A stretch of 64,000 bases of DNA from Lentibacillus cibarius (lineage in GTDB: Bacteria; Bacillota; Bacilli; Bacillales; Amphibacillaceae): contig NZ_VCIA01000001.1 of assembly GCF_005887555.1 (NCBI RefSeq), positions 1,736,001-1,800,000 of the forward strand, written 5' to 3'. The translations under genes were made by a program, and so were the position numbers. Below the pieces are notes generated by a model, which was not told the origin of the DNA, did no database searches, and saw only the letters and a list, made by a program, of their open reading frames with translations. Positions 8,740 to 16,804 of this stretch are shown piece after piece (positions within the stretch are counted from its first letter, which is position 1; every line of letters starts with the position of its first letter).

Positions 8740-10011
8740 ATGAATGAGCAGGTTCAGGAACTGGTGGATGTGACGCGTGAGACGTTAGGATTAACGAGCC
8801 ACCAGCTGAAACGGTATCACTTTTTCCGTGAAACAAATCATTTTAATGAAACAATTTATATAATGAATATGGAATGGTCACCGAATAATAGTGAAGCGCC
8901 AGATGAGGACATCAATGCTACGGGAACTGCTGTTGTCGATGTGAATTTTCATACACAAGAAGTGCGGCGGATTGTCTTCGTCCAGGATGTTAACACTGCA
9001 GACAACAGCGTTTATCCGTCGTCAGCTGCCAAGGAACATGTGATTGAGTGGATCGAGGAAATGACCGAGCTGACATTCGGCAGGCAGTTTTTGATCGCGC
9101 ATGAGGAAGAACTGGCACTCAGCTTCAGTGCCGCAGTCGATAATATTCCAGTGTCGCCGACGGGAACGATTGAAGTGGCATTCAATGATGACGGGGAATT
9201 GATATTGTTTTCGGTTGACGGGGTTTTCCCGAATGAGGAGCAGATTGAGTGGGAGCCGTTTGCGTTGACGCCGGATAAATACGAGCCTGTCGCCAAAGAA
9301 CAGTGCCAGCTGCTGCAACTACCGGATCAGGAGCAGGAAAAGTGGCTGCCGATTTACGGAATAGGGGAAGTGTTTATTACAAATGATGCGGAGCGGACGA
9401 TTACGTTCTCGTTAGGAGCGGGCCGGAATTCCTTTGTGGCAGAGGATAAAATTTTACGGTGGGACGAGCCGCTGGAAGGAGAGCTGGAACAAAAAGAAAT
9501 AGATTTCTCACCGGAAGTTACCCTGGATACCGTGTTACAAAAAGAACCGCACCCGGATACGATTCCATTAACTAACGCCGAGGTGGAAGCATGCGAGAAA
9601 GAAGTATTGCGATTTATGCGGCTCGTTTATCCGAATGACAGCAGCGAGCGAAAATTGACTGGGATTTACTTGCAGAACGGGTATGTAATTGCGGAGATTA
9701 AACATGCCGAGGACGAGGTGAAACGTGCACTTGATATAAAAATAAAGCTGGTGATCGAGCGGGATACGCTGACTGCGATGAACTATATTGACCAGGACAG
9801 GCTGTTTCAGGCATTTAACCATTTTGGTAATGCTGATGAGGTGGTTGTGTCGCAGGAGGATGCATTCGATAAACTGCGTGAGCATCTCGAAGTTGACCCG
9901 GTTTATGTGTATGACAGTGAACGCGAGCGTTATATTATGTGCGGAAAGCTGGACTGCGCATATGGTGTGAATGCCGTGACCGGTGAGGTTGTGGCACTGA
10001 ATGCGTTATAA
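8740..10011 (+). CDS. Uncharacterised acidic protein with repeated YcdB/PepSY-like segments
   Basis: A 423-aa soluble, acidic protein without signal peptide or membrane helices. I do not recognise a characterised family. The end, VYVYDSERERYIMCGKLDC and then YGVNAVTGEVV, and an internal TGIYLQNGYV segment recall the repeated domain of YcdB/YcdC-type proteins, in which beta-rich units end in D-x-x-TGEV. The start ATG at 8740 follows GTGAGGT. A TATACT/TATAAT pair at 8701-8715 is a plausible -10 region. It is monocistronic: the regulator upstream is divergent and a terminator follows at 10025. Function unknown. Confidence 0.8.
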   Translation: MNEQVQELVDVTRETLGLTSHQLKRYHFFRETNHFNETIYIMNMEWSPNNSEAPDEDINATGTAVVDVNFHTQEVRRIVFVQDVNTADNSVYPSSAAKEHVIEWIEEMTELTFGRQFLIAHEEELALSFSAAVDNIPVSPTGTIEVAFNDDGELILFSVDGVFPNEEQIEWEPFALTPDKYEPVAKEQCQLLQLPDQEQEKWLPIYGIGEVFITNDAERTITFSLGAGRNSFVAEDKILRWDEPLEGELEQKEIDFSPEVTLDTVLQKEPHPDTIPLTNAEVEACEKEVLRFMRLVYPNDSSERKLTGIYLQNGYVIAEIKHAEDEVKRALDIKIKLVIERDTLTAMNYIDQDRLFQAFNHFGNADEVVVSQEDAFDKLREHLEVDPVYVYDSERERYIMCGKLDCAYGVNAVTGEVVALNAL

Positions 10012-10024
10012 GGATTATGAAAAC

Positions 10025-10064
10025 CGGTGTGCTCCAGGCCATGGTATGAGCACACCGATTTTTG
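10025..10064 (+). terminator. Rho-independent terminator
   Basis: Stem CGGTGTGCTC / GAGCACACCG around a 13-nt loop, followed by ATTTTTGTTT. It ends the 8740-10011 gene. Confidence 0.9.
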
Positions 10065-10140
10065 TTTATAAGTCTGAAATTGTAAAATTCGCTATAAGAC
10101 GAGGCTAGGCCTGAGTTTTTCTAATCAAGATATTTAATAT

Positions 10141-10233
10141 GTGAACTTTAGCATTTTAGTTGTGAACTTTAGCGAAAACGCTGTGAACTTTAGCATTTTT
10201 ACTGTGAACTTCAGCGAAAACGCTGTGAACTTT
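10141..10233. repeat. 21-bp phrase array, family A
   Basis: Five units of a 12-bp core GTGAACTTTAGC (one with C for T, one with G for A) start at 10141 and every 21 bp after that. The four full spacers alternate: ATTTTAGTT, GAAAACGCT, ATTTTTACT, GAAAACGCT. The array lies between convergent genes, after a terminator. It is open in one frame, but no ribosome site precedes it, so I treat it as noncoding. Confidence 0.85.
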
Positions 10234-10290
10234 GGCATATGGTTGGAGCGAAGCCAAATCAGCCAATCAGAGCTCGCATGCTCACAACCG

Positions 10291-11337
10291 TTACAAATCA
10301 TCAAATCCGTTCAAATCACTCGTTTTCGTGTACTGCCTTGATTTTTGCTCGAAAAAGTCAGTTTTGGTGCCATCAAAATTATCAGCATACGCACGAATCC
10401 ATTTCATCGGGTTTTCGGTATGGTCCGGATAAATCTCGTCAAGGCCCATCATCCGCAACATTTTATTCGCGCGATACTTAATATAGCCGGCCATTTCCTC
10501 GAGGTCAATCCCATCAATATCAGCAAGCACATATCGCGACCATTCGATTTCGAGATCTACCGATTCCTGAAACCGGTTGTATACCCAATCGGAAAAGGCG
10601 GCTGTATTCATGTCCGGGTTTTCATGCAGGGTCGCTCGGAATAATTCCGAAATGAATCGACCGTGCTCCAGCTCGTCCCGGTTGATATAGCTGATCATCG
10701 TTGACGTGCCGACCATTTTATTTTTCCTTGCTAATGAATAGAAAAACGCAAACCCGGAGTAGAAGAACATCCCTTCCAATAGCGCGGTATAAACCATTGT
10801 TTTAAGGATATTTTCAATCGTCGGCTCCTCAACAAACGCATTGTATTGCTGCATGATTGTTTCGTTTCGCTTCAGTAAGACCGGATCTTTGCGGCCAAGC
10901 TGGAAGGATTCGTTCTGTTCGTCGAGGGAAACGACGGACGATAAGACGTATGAGTAGCTCTCATTATGCACCGCTTCCTGCTGCGCGATGACGGCCATAA
11001 TCGACTGAACGGACGGGTCGGTCGCATACAGTGATAAAAGCAGTGCCGTCCGGGTTTGCGGTCCGTCGAGTGTTGATAAGAGGCCGATAATTTTCAAATA
11101 CGCGTCCCGCTCTTCATCGGTCAGTGATGCAAACTGGCGCAAGTCGTCAGACATATTAATTTCATCGGCTTGCCAGTAGTTGCCGACGAGCCGTTTATAC
11201 ATTTTATACCAGTGTGGATACTTAATATCATTCCAATTCAAAATGCCGCTTGACCTTCCGCCGAACAGTGCTGTCGACTTGTTCGGGTTCATTGGCTCCA
11301 AGGTTTTCGCTTTGTTAAGCAAGACTTTTGACATCAT
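10291..11337 (-). CDS. nrdF: Class I ribonucleotide reductase, radical (beta) subunit
   Basis: This 348-aa subunit houses the dimetal centre and radical that start reduction of ribonucleotides. All six ligand positions look intact: Asp in LSTLDGPQ, Glu and His in QQEAVHNESYSYV, Glu in TALLEGMFFYSGF, and Glu and His in RDELEHGRF. The Tyr of HNESY sits where the radical Tyr is expected. It is therefore not one of the carboxylate-poor class Ie proteins. AAAGGAG precedes the start, which lies 23 nt inside the nrdI-like gene. The flavodoxin neighbour suggests a manganese-type cofactor as in class Ib, though the alpha subunit has its own features. The array at 10141 lies just beyond its 3' end. Confidence 0.9.
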   Translation of the reverse strand: MMSKVLLNKAKTLEPMNPNKSTALFGGRSSGILNWNDIKYPHWYKMYKRLVGNYWQADEINMSDDLRQFASLTDEERDAYLKIIGLLSTLDGPQTRTALLLSLYATDPSVQSIMAVIAQQEAVHNESYSYVLSSVVSLDEQNESFQLGRKDPVLLKRNETIMQQYNAFVEEPTIENILKTMVYTALLEGMFFYSGFAFFYSLARKNKMVGTSTMISYINRDELEHGRFISELFRATLHENPDMNTAAFSDWVYNRFQESVDLEIEWSRYVLADIDGIDLEEMAGYIKYRANKMLRMMGLDEIYPDHTENPMKWIRAYADNFDGTKTDFFEQKSRQYTKTSDLNGFDDL

Positions 11338-11749
11338 GAAGCACTCCTTTCAGCCAGTTTTTGACCACTTGTTCCTGTGAGCCGCGCGGGGACTGTTCTA
11401 TTTTCAATCCAGGCCACCTGCTTCCGTAAAACGTGACAAGTTTATCTACGGCCAGGCAAAACAGATCATCCCCGCCAAATTGCGTTTCTCCTGTTCCGAA
11501 AATGGCCATATGGTCCGGTTTATAGCCAACTTCCAGGATAAAGTCCTTTACCTCATCAGGCGTTGCACCCATATCCCAGGTGAATGTTCCGAGAAAAATC
11601 ATATCGTAAGCTGCTGCATCAACAGGTGGATCGATACCTATTCGGTGCACGTCCACTATCGCACCATCCGCCATTAAGTAATCAGTGATTATTTCCGCGG
11701 CTTCCTTTGTGTTACCACTATAGGATAAATACGCTATGAGACATCTCAA
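11315..11749 (-). CDS. nrdI: NrdI-like flavodoxin
   Basis: A 144-aa flavodoxin-fold protein with the FMN phosphate loop SYSGNTKEAAE and later flavin-loop segments GTFTWDMGATP and GTGETQFGGDD. It lies between the alpha and beta subunit genes and overlaps both. In class Ib reductases NrdI supplies oxidant to load the manganese cofactor of NrdF. This protein is closer in layout to a short flavodoxin than to the compact Bacillus NrdI, so the role is inferred from position. The start codon is probably TTG at 11749, overlapping the TGA of nrdE; the ribosome site is weak and coupling is likely. Confidence 0.8.
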   Translation of the reverse strand: MRCLIAYLSYSGNTKEAAEIITDYLMADGAIVDVHRIGIDPPVDAAAYDMIFLGTFTWDMGATPDEVKDFILEVGYKPDHMAIFGTGETQFGGDDLFCLAVDKLVTFYGSRWPGLKIEQSPRGSQEQVVKNWLKGVLHDVKSLA

Positions 11750-13956
11750 CTTTCACACCACTCACATTCCTCAACATCATTAGCCGTTGATCGGACATAA
11801 TACGTTGTCTTCAAGCCTTCGCGCCACGCTTGCAAATGCAAGTTAAGCAAAACAGATGCTTTAATCGTATGTGGCACGTAAAAATTGAACGAAATACTCT
11901 GGTCAATATGCTTCTGCCGGGCTGCGTTCTGCCGGACAGACAAGCGCTGATCGACAATGTAGGCCGAGCGCCGATAAATGCTGTACGTGTGATGATCCAA
12001 GTCCGGTGCGGTGAAAGGTATTTTAAAGTCTTTCTTTTCTTCAAAATAAAACGGCTGGAATACCGGGTCGATGCTGGCTGTTGAGCCGGCGATCATCGAT
12101 GTGGACGAGTTCGGTGCTACCGCCATTAAATAGCCGTTGCGGATGCCGTAAGTGGCCACGTCACGCTGCAGTTGCTCCCATTTTTCCCCTGTATACCCTT
12201 TGTCGGTGAAATACTTACCTGTTTGCCACTTGCTTCCGGTAAACACCGGGTAACTGCCTTTTTCGTGGCTTAGCTCCATACTCGTCCGGATGGTCAGATA
12301 GGCGATTTTTTCATACAGTTCATCAGCATAGGCTACCGCTTCTTCTGATTCCCATTGAATATGTTTTTTAGCGAGAAGATGGTGCCAGCCGAATGTGCCG
12401 AGTCCAATAGCACGGTATTTCCGGTTCGTCAGCTGGGTTTGGGTAAGTGGCAGTGTGTTAATATCTATCACATTGTCCAACATGCGCACTTGAATCCGAA
12501 TGAGCCGCTCCAGCACCTGGTCCGGCACGGCGCGTCCAAGATTGATCGAACTTAAGTTACAAACGACATAGTCACCTGGTTTATATTTTTGAACAATGGT
12601 CCCGTCCTCTTCCGTCACTTCTTCCAAAAATTCCGTCGGGGACTGATTTTGCGTAATTTCCGTGCACAAGTTGGAGCAGTAAATCATGCCCTCGTGCGGA
12701 TTGTTGTTTTGCCGGTTCACTTCATCACGGTAAAACATAAATGGTGTGCCCGATTCGAGCTGTGACTTCATGATACGTTTCATGATATCGATCGCTGGGA
12801 CGACACGTTTCGTCAACTTGTCTGAAGCTACACATTCCAGATAGCGTTCACGCCACGATCCGTCACCTTTTTCTTCATCATAGAAATCCTCGAGTGAATA
12901 CCCCATCACTTGCCGGACTTCATGCGGATCAAATAAATACCAGTCACCTCGGTTCTCTACCTGTTCCATGAAATAATCTGGCAGACAAACACCGGTGAAA
13001 ATGTCATGTGCACGCATGCGTTCATCACCATTGTTCAGTTTTAAATCGAGGAAAGCCTCAATATCGGCATGCCACACATCCAAATAAATAGCAATCGCGC
13101 CTTTGCGTGTCCCGAGTTGATCAACGCTCACCGCCGTGTTATTCAATTGCTTGATCCACGGCACGACACCGCTGGACATACCTTTAAACCCTTTAATGGA
13201 ACTACCACGGCCGCGAATTTTACCCATATAAACGCCGATACCACCACCATTCTTGGAAAGCTTGGCAATGGCCGTGTTGCTGTCATAAATCGACTGCAGG
13301 CTGTCATCAACCGTGTCGATAAAACAGCTCGACAATTGTCCGTGCGTTTTACCAGCATTCGTCATGGTCGGCGTAGCAACGGTCATATACAGATTGCTCA
13401 GTGCCCAATACGCCTCAGCGACATACTGGTACCGGTGTGTCGGTTCCTCATCCTGCATCAGGTGCATGGCAATGATCATCCAACGCTCTTGCGGCAATTC
13501 ATATGTATGATTGTCATGGTCAGTGGCGAGATATCGTGTTGCCAGTGTATACAAGCCAAGATAATTAAATAGCAAGTCCCGCTCCGGCTCGATAATATTA
13601 CTGAAATAGTCAATTTCTTCTTTTGTATATTTGTGAAGAAAACTATCTGTGTAAATCCCTTTGTCGGTAAGTGTTTCAATCAGCTGATAAAAATCCCCGT
13701 AGCGATTGCCAGCATCATATCCCCTGTTAGTCGCTGCCGCTTCATATAACGTCTGTAAATAGAGTCGACTCGCCACATACGTCCAGTCAGGGTTTACTTC
13801 ATCAATGTTTTCCAGCGCCCATTTGATGACGTGATCAGTTGTCACCGCTGCATCTGCTTTATGTATTTTTGCAAATAATAATTCCTTGTCGACATTTAAC
13901 CCCTGAGTCGCCCTATCAATTAAGCTTGTCCATCGATCCGTTACTGCTGATATCAT
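11746..13956 (-). CDS. nrdE: Class I ribonucleotide reductase, catalytic (alpha) subunit
   Basis: This 736-aa catalytic subunit reduces ribonucleotides to deoxyribonucleotides. Key residues are visible: the Cys pair partners in GQLSSCFI and VVCNLSSINLG, the radical site N-x-C-x-E in CSNLCTEI, PNSSTSMIAGSTASIDP, and the C-terminal redox pair CEWC in VEECEWCES. There is no obvious N-terminal ATP-cone, so overall activity regulation by dATP may be lacking. I start it at 13956, where AAGGGGG lies 6 nt upstream, rather than at 13977. Its leader carries a cobalamin riboswitch, a terminator and NrdR boxes. Coenzyme B12 should therefore switch it off, presumably because a B12-dependent class II enzyme exists elsewhere. 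Confidence 0.93.
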   Translation of the reverse strand: MISAVTDRWTSLIDRATQGLNVDKELLFAKIHKADAAVTTDHVIKWALENIDEVNPDWTYVASRLYLQTLYEAAATNRGYDAGNRYGDFYQLIETLTDKGIYTDSFLHKYTKEEIDYFSNIIEPERDLLFNYLGLYTLATRYLATDHDNHTYELPQERWMIIAMHLMQDEEPTHRYQYVAEAYWALSNLYMTVATPTMTNAGKTHGQLSSCFIDTVDDSLQSIYDSNTAIAKLSKNGGGIGVYMGKIRGRGSSIKGFKGMSSGVVPWIKQLNNTAVSVDQLGTRKGAIAIYLDVWHADIEAFLDLKLNNGDERMRAHDIFTGVCLPDYFMEQVENRGDWYLFDPHEVRQVMGYSLEDFYDEEKGDGSWRERYLECVASDKLTKRVVPAIDIMKRIMKSQLESGTPFMFYRDEVNRQNNNPHEGMIYCSNLCTEITQNQSPTEFLEEVTEEDGTIVQKYKPGDYVVCNLSSINLGRAVPDQVLERLIRIQVRMLDNVIDINTLPLTQTQLTNRKYRAIGLGTFGWHHLLAKKHIQWESEEAVAYADELYEKIAYLTIRTSMELSHEKGSYPVFTGSKWQTGKYFTDKGYTGEKWEQLQRDVATYGIRNGYLMAVAPNSSTSMIAGSTASIDPVFQPFYFEEKKDFKIPFTAPDLDHHTYSIYRRSAYIVDQRLSVRQNAARQKHIDQSISFNFYVPHTIKASVLLNLHLQAWREGLKTTYYVRSTANDVEECEWCES

Positions 13957-13971
13957 GTTTCTCCCCCTTAA

Positions 13972-14077
13972 TGACAAAGGCGCAAGCGACCTTGCAGGCT
14001 AAGAACGCGACGTCCTGTCCGGGCGCCTGCACTAGCACGTCCTGTAAATCGTAGCCGGACGTGGCTCATCTTTGTCA
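13972..14077. repeat. 106-bp palindromic element in the nrd leader
   Basis: Bounded by perfect 8-bp inverted repeats, TGACAAAG (13972-13979) and CTTTGTCA (14070-14077). The GC-rich interior contains CACGTCC/GGACGTG hairpin arms. It sits between the riboswitch terminator and the nrdE ribosome site, 3 nt from AAGGGGG. The base composition is unlike the AT-rich leader around it. It resembles the short mobile palindromes (MITE or REP type) scattered in Bacillaceae, and could be an insertion that became part of the leader. Confidence 0.55.
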
Positions 14078-14120
14078 GTAAAAATTGTATTGCTTCATTT
14101 TTTAAATTCTTATCCTACAT

Positions 14121-14150
14121 AAAAAACCGCTCACCCTTATGGATGAACGG
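14121..14150 (-). terminator. Terminator of the cobalamin riboswitch
   Basis: On the minus strand a 10-bp stem CCGTTCATCC / GGGTGAGCGG with loop ATAA is followed directly by TTTTTT. It lies about 65 nt after the aptamer and 165 nt before nrdE, the position expected of a transcription-attenuation platform. Confidence 0.85.
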
Positions 14151-14214
14151 AGGCAAAACGACAGAAAGACGTACGAATCCCTATCATTTTACCACCCGCT
14201 TTCCCCGAGGAATG

Positions 14215-14392
14215 GACGTATCAAACGATGGCAGGTCTCCTGGCTTGTGTTTCTTTCTACTGAGGACCTTCCCGTCATTGCCGCCATGAAGCTGGCAATA
14301 CAGTGGTTTTCCTGGTCGTCCACATCTACAGTTGCGGGGACAGCTCCGGATTTACACCGGATTCCCTTTTAAGACAACGTGCGTCACCATCA
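14215..14392 (-). promoter_or_regulatory. Cobalamin (B12) riboswitch upstream of nrdEIF
   Basis: The minus strand carries the B12 box AGCCAGGAGACCTGCC (14245-14230), a near-exact match to the class consensus. It also has the conserved core AATCCGGTGTAAATCCGG and GCTGTCCCCGCAACTGT (14362-14328). The paired 5' part GGTGACGCACG lies near 14390. Together with the terminator at 14121 this is a complete OFF switch. B12 riboswitches before class I reductase genes are known from bacteria that also carry B12-dependent NrdJ. Boundaries are approximate. Confidence 0.93.
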
Positions 14393-14402
14393 TTCGTAAT
14401 TA

Positions 14403-14444
14403 CTACATATAGTGTTTTCTTGATTGAATATTTTCAATATATTG
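14403..14444 (-). promoter_or_regulatory. Pair of NrdR boxes over the nrd promoter
   Basis: Two 10-bp cores match the NrdR box (CwATATATwG type): CAATATATTG at 14435-14444 and CTACATATAG (plus strand) at 14403-14412, the second with one deviation. Their centres are 32 bp apart, three helical turns, the canonical spacing. A possible promoter, TTGAAA - 17 bp - CACTAT on the minus strand, runs from one box to the other, so NrdR binding would block it. The flanks of box 2 (AACA..GTAA) also fit. Confidence 0.85.
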
Positions 14445-14459
14445 TGCTTTAATCTTACC

Positions 14460-15098
14460 ATAGAATGTATATCCATTCAACCGCCACTTAAAAAATACAT
14501 AGAATGAAACCTCAATCAACCGTGGATTTACTAGCGTTTATCGTATGGAATAAAAATTATTCGACATAGAAAGATGAAACCCAATTATATGATATAGCTA
14601 ATGCCGTGGGTGAAGATATAGAATATAAAATTACCATGTTAATATTATACGCTATTCCAACCAATGAATAAGCTATATTAATATGCAAAATATAAAAATG
14701 GTACAACAGAATTATCCAAAAGTATCCATTTTTATGTTAAGCTTTTAATGTCGGTTTATATTTTTCTTAGTCTAATTTTGCCGATATCGGTCGAGTATTG
14801 GCCAAACGGTTAAAGAAACGAACTAAACCTATAAAAGTTCTTTCATTTTACAAAAAACAACATATAAATTGATTTCCCTACGAAAAGACTAAAAACAGTA
14901 TAACAAGTCCCTACCATCGCTACTTTTGCAGCAATAATGGACAAAGCAGCGCCATATTTGTAACGACCAGAGTAAGCATCTTAAAGTGATCCTGCACAAA
15001 TCCGGGTGACCGGGATAGATTACTTCCATTTTCCTGGGGAAGTGTGCTGTATATCCTGCAAACTAATCGACATGCTATCCATAGAAAGGATGATGATC
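14460..15098. other. AT-rich intergenic region without a recognised gene
   Basis: This 640-bp gap between the divergent nrd promoter and the BCCT transporter holds no convincing coding frame or RNA. It must contain the transporter promoter. I see no clear SigA or SigB pair. Confidence 0.6.
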
Positions 15099-16736
15099 AT
15101 GAACAAAAAACTGATTGATTGGCCAACATTTATTGGCGCTTTAGTCATATTGCTTGCAGTCTCCATTCCACTTGCCGTATTTCCTAAGTCCGGGAAAGAA
15201 ATTGTTAATATGGCAAATAACTTTATGACCGGCAATTTTGGGGTACTTTATTTAATTTTTGGACTGGCTACTTTTGCCTTTCTTATTTATGTTTCCTTCA
15301 GTAAAAATGGTCAAATTAAACTTGGTGACCAAGATTCTGAGAAGGAATTTGGTACGTTTTCTTGGGCAGCAATGCTTTTCGCTGCCGGTATCGGCTCTAG
15401 TATCCTGTATTGGGCAATGATTGAGTGGGCTCATTATTATCAAGGTCCGCCATTTGGTATAGAAGGAGAATCCAAGGAAGCCATTCAATGGGCGCCGGCA
15501 TATGGGATTTTCCATTGGGGACCGATGGCATGGGCCATTTATACGTTACCATCCCTGCCAATTGCTTATTTCTATTATGTACGAAAAAAACCAGTTCTGA
15601 AAATAAGTGAAGCGGTTCGGCCGGTTCTTGGTAAGTTAGTCGACACACCGCTTGGTAATATCATTGATGTGTTATTTATGTTCGGGCTCATGGGAGGTGC
15701 CGGGACAACGCTAGCACTTGGGACACCGATGATTGCCCAGGGCGTGAATGATGTTACCGGATTGCCGCCAAATTTGGTTACGAAAACCATTATCATGCTG
15801 CTATGTACAACCATTTTTGCCATTAGTGCATACTCGGGGCTCCGGCGCGGCATTAAAGTGTTGAGTGATGTCAACTTATGGCTTGCTATTTTTATTCTTG
15901 CTTTTATCTTTGTCCTTGGTCCGACAGTATTCATTAGTGAAACGACCTTTACAAGCTTAGGACTGATTTTAAACAACTTCTTCAAAATGGCGACATGGTT
16001 AGAACCGTTTGCTAATGTGGGCGGCTTTACGGAAACAGGATTCCCAGAGGCATGGACGGTATTCTATTGGGCATGGTGGCTTGTATATGCACCGTTTGTC
16101 GGACTGTTCGTAGCACGTATTTCCCGTGGTCGCACTATACAGGAAATGATTCTAGGTACAATCCTGTATGGTACGCTAGGTAGTGTCCTGTTTTTCGGTA
16201 TTATGGGAAACTATGGACTACACCTGCAGCTAACCGGCGCCTTTGATGTTGTCGGGTATATGAATGAAAACAGTCCACAGGCGGCTATCATAGCGATTCT
16301 TGATCACTTGCCAATGGCAGTCATTATAGTGCCTTTATTTACGATACTAGCCATCATCTTTCTGGCAACAACGTTTGATTCTTCCTCCTACATTTTGGCA
16401 GCAGTTGTGCAAAAGGAAGTGCAAAAAGAGCCCATACGCTGGAATCGACTATTCTGGGCGTTCACACTGTGTCTGATGCCACTTGTACTTATGTATGTTG
16501 GTGACTTAGCGACGCTGCAGACAGCAAGTATTGTTGCCGGTTTCCCAGTGTTATTCATTATGGGACTATTAACGTGGTCATTCATGAAGGCATCCAATGA
16601 AGATTTGCGCGCATCCAAAGACTATGAACCCCCAACGATTTACATCAACCGCCGGGAAATTGTCCAGCGCGCCCGTGAGCGGCAAGAACGGCAAGCAGCA
16701 CGTAAAACATCACAGCATAGAAATCCTGATCAATAG
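15099..16736 (+). CDS. BCCT-family betaine/carnitine/choline transporter
   Basis: A 545-aa integral membrane protein with about 12 helices. It has the BCCT signature WTVFYWAWWLVYAPFVGLFV followed by ARISRGRT, and the earlier glycine-rich GLMGGAGTTLALGTP segment. These carriers bring in glycine betaine, choline or carnitine with sodium (or proton) and are a main osmotic-stress response in halophiles; OpuD is the Bacillus example. The substrate cannot be read from the sequence. The ATG at 15099 has GAAAGG 9 nt before it, so the longer frame from 15006 is unlikely. The cytoplasmic tail is long and basic (RARERQERQAARKTSQ), a region that senses osmotic state in the family. Confidence 0.92.
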   Translation: MNKKLIDWPTFIGALVILLAVSIPLAVFPKSGKEIVNMANNFMTGNFGVLYLIFGLATFAFLIYVSFSKNGQIKLGDQDSEKEFGTFSWAAMLFAAGIGSSILYWAMIEWAHYYQGPPFGIEGESKEAIQWAPAYGIFHWGPMAWAIYTLPSLPIAYFYYVRKKPVLKISEAVRPVLGKLVDTPLGNIIDVLFMFGLMGGAGTTLALGTPMIAQGVNDVTGLPPNLVTKTIIMLLCTTIFAISAYSGLRRGIKVLSDVNLWLAIFILAFIFVLGPTVFISETTFTSLGLILNNFFKMATWLEPFANVGGFTETGFPEAWTVFYWAWWLVYAPFVGLFVARISRGRTIQEMILGTILYGTLGSVLFFGIMGNYGLHLQLTGAFDVVGYMNENSPQAAIIAILDHLPMAVIIVPLFTILAIIFLATTFDSSSYILAAVVQKEVQKEPIRWNRLFWAFTLCLMPLVLMYVGDLATLQTASIVAGFPVLFIMGLLTWSFMKASNEDLRASKDYEPPTIYINRREIVQRARERQERQAARKTSQHRNPDQ

Positions 16737-16741
16737 TAACC

Positions 16742-16799
16742 AGCCCCCTTCCGTATGAAATTGCTTTAAACAGGACAAGTTAGCAAATGGAAGGGGGCT
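16742..16799 (+). promoter_or_regulatory. Long hairpin enclosing the nhaC ribosome site
   Basis: Perfect 11-bp arms AGCCCCCTTCC (16742-16752) and GGAAGGGGGCT (16789-16799) enclose a 36-nt loop with a further partial pairing ATTGCT/AGCAAAT. The 3' arm contains the AAGGGGG ribosome site of the antiporter gene (ATG 16805). There is no T-run. It could end BCCT transcripts poorly, or gate translation of nhaC. Confidence 0.6.
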
Positions 16800-16804
16800 T
16801 AACA

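Noticed and set aside
10291..11337. Class Ie (metal-free) ribonucleotide reductase
   Set aside because: All six Asp/Glu/His metal-ligand positions are present.
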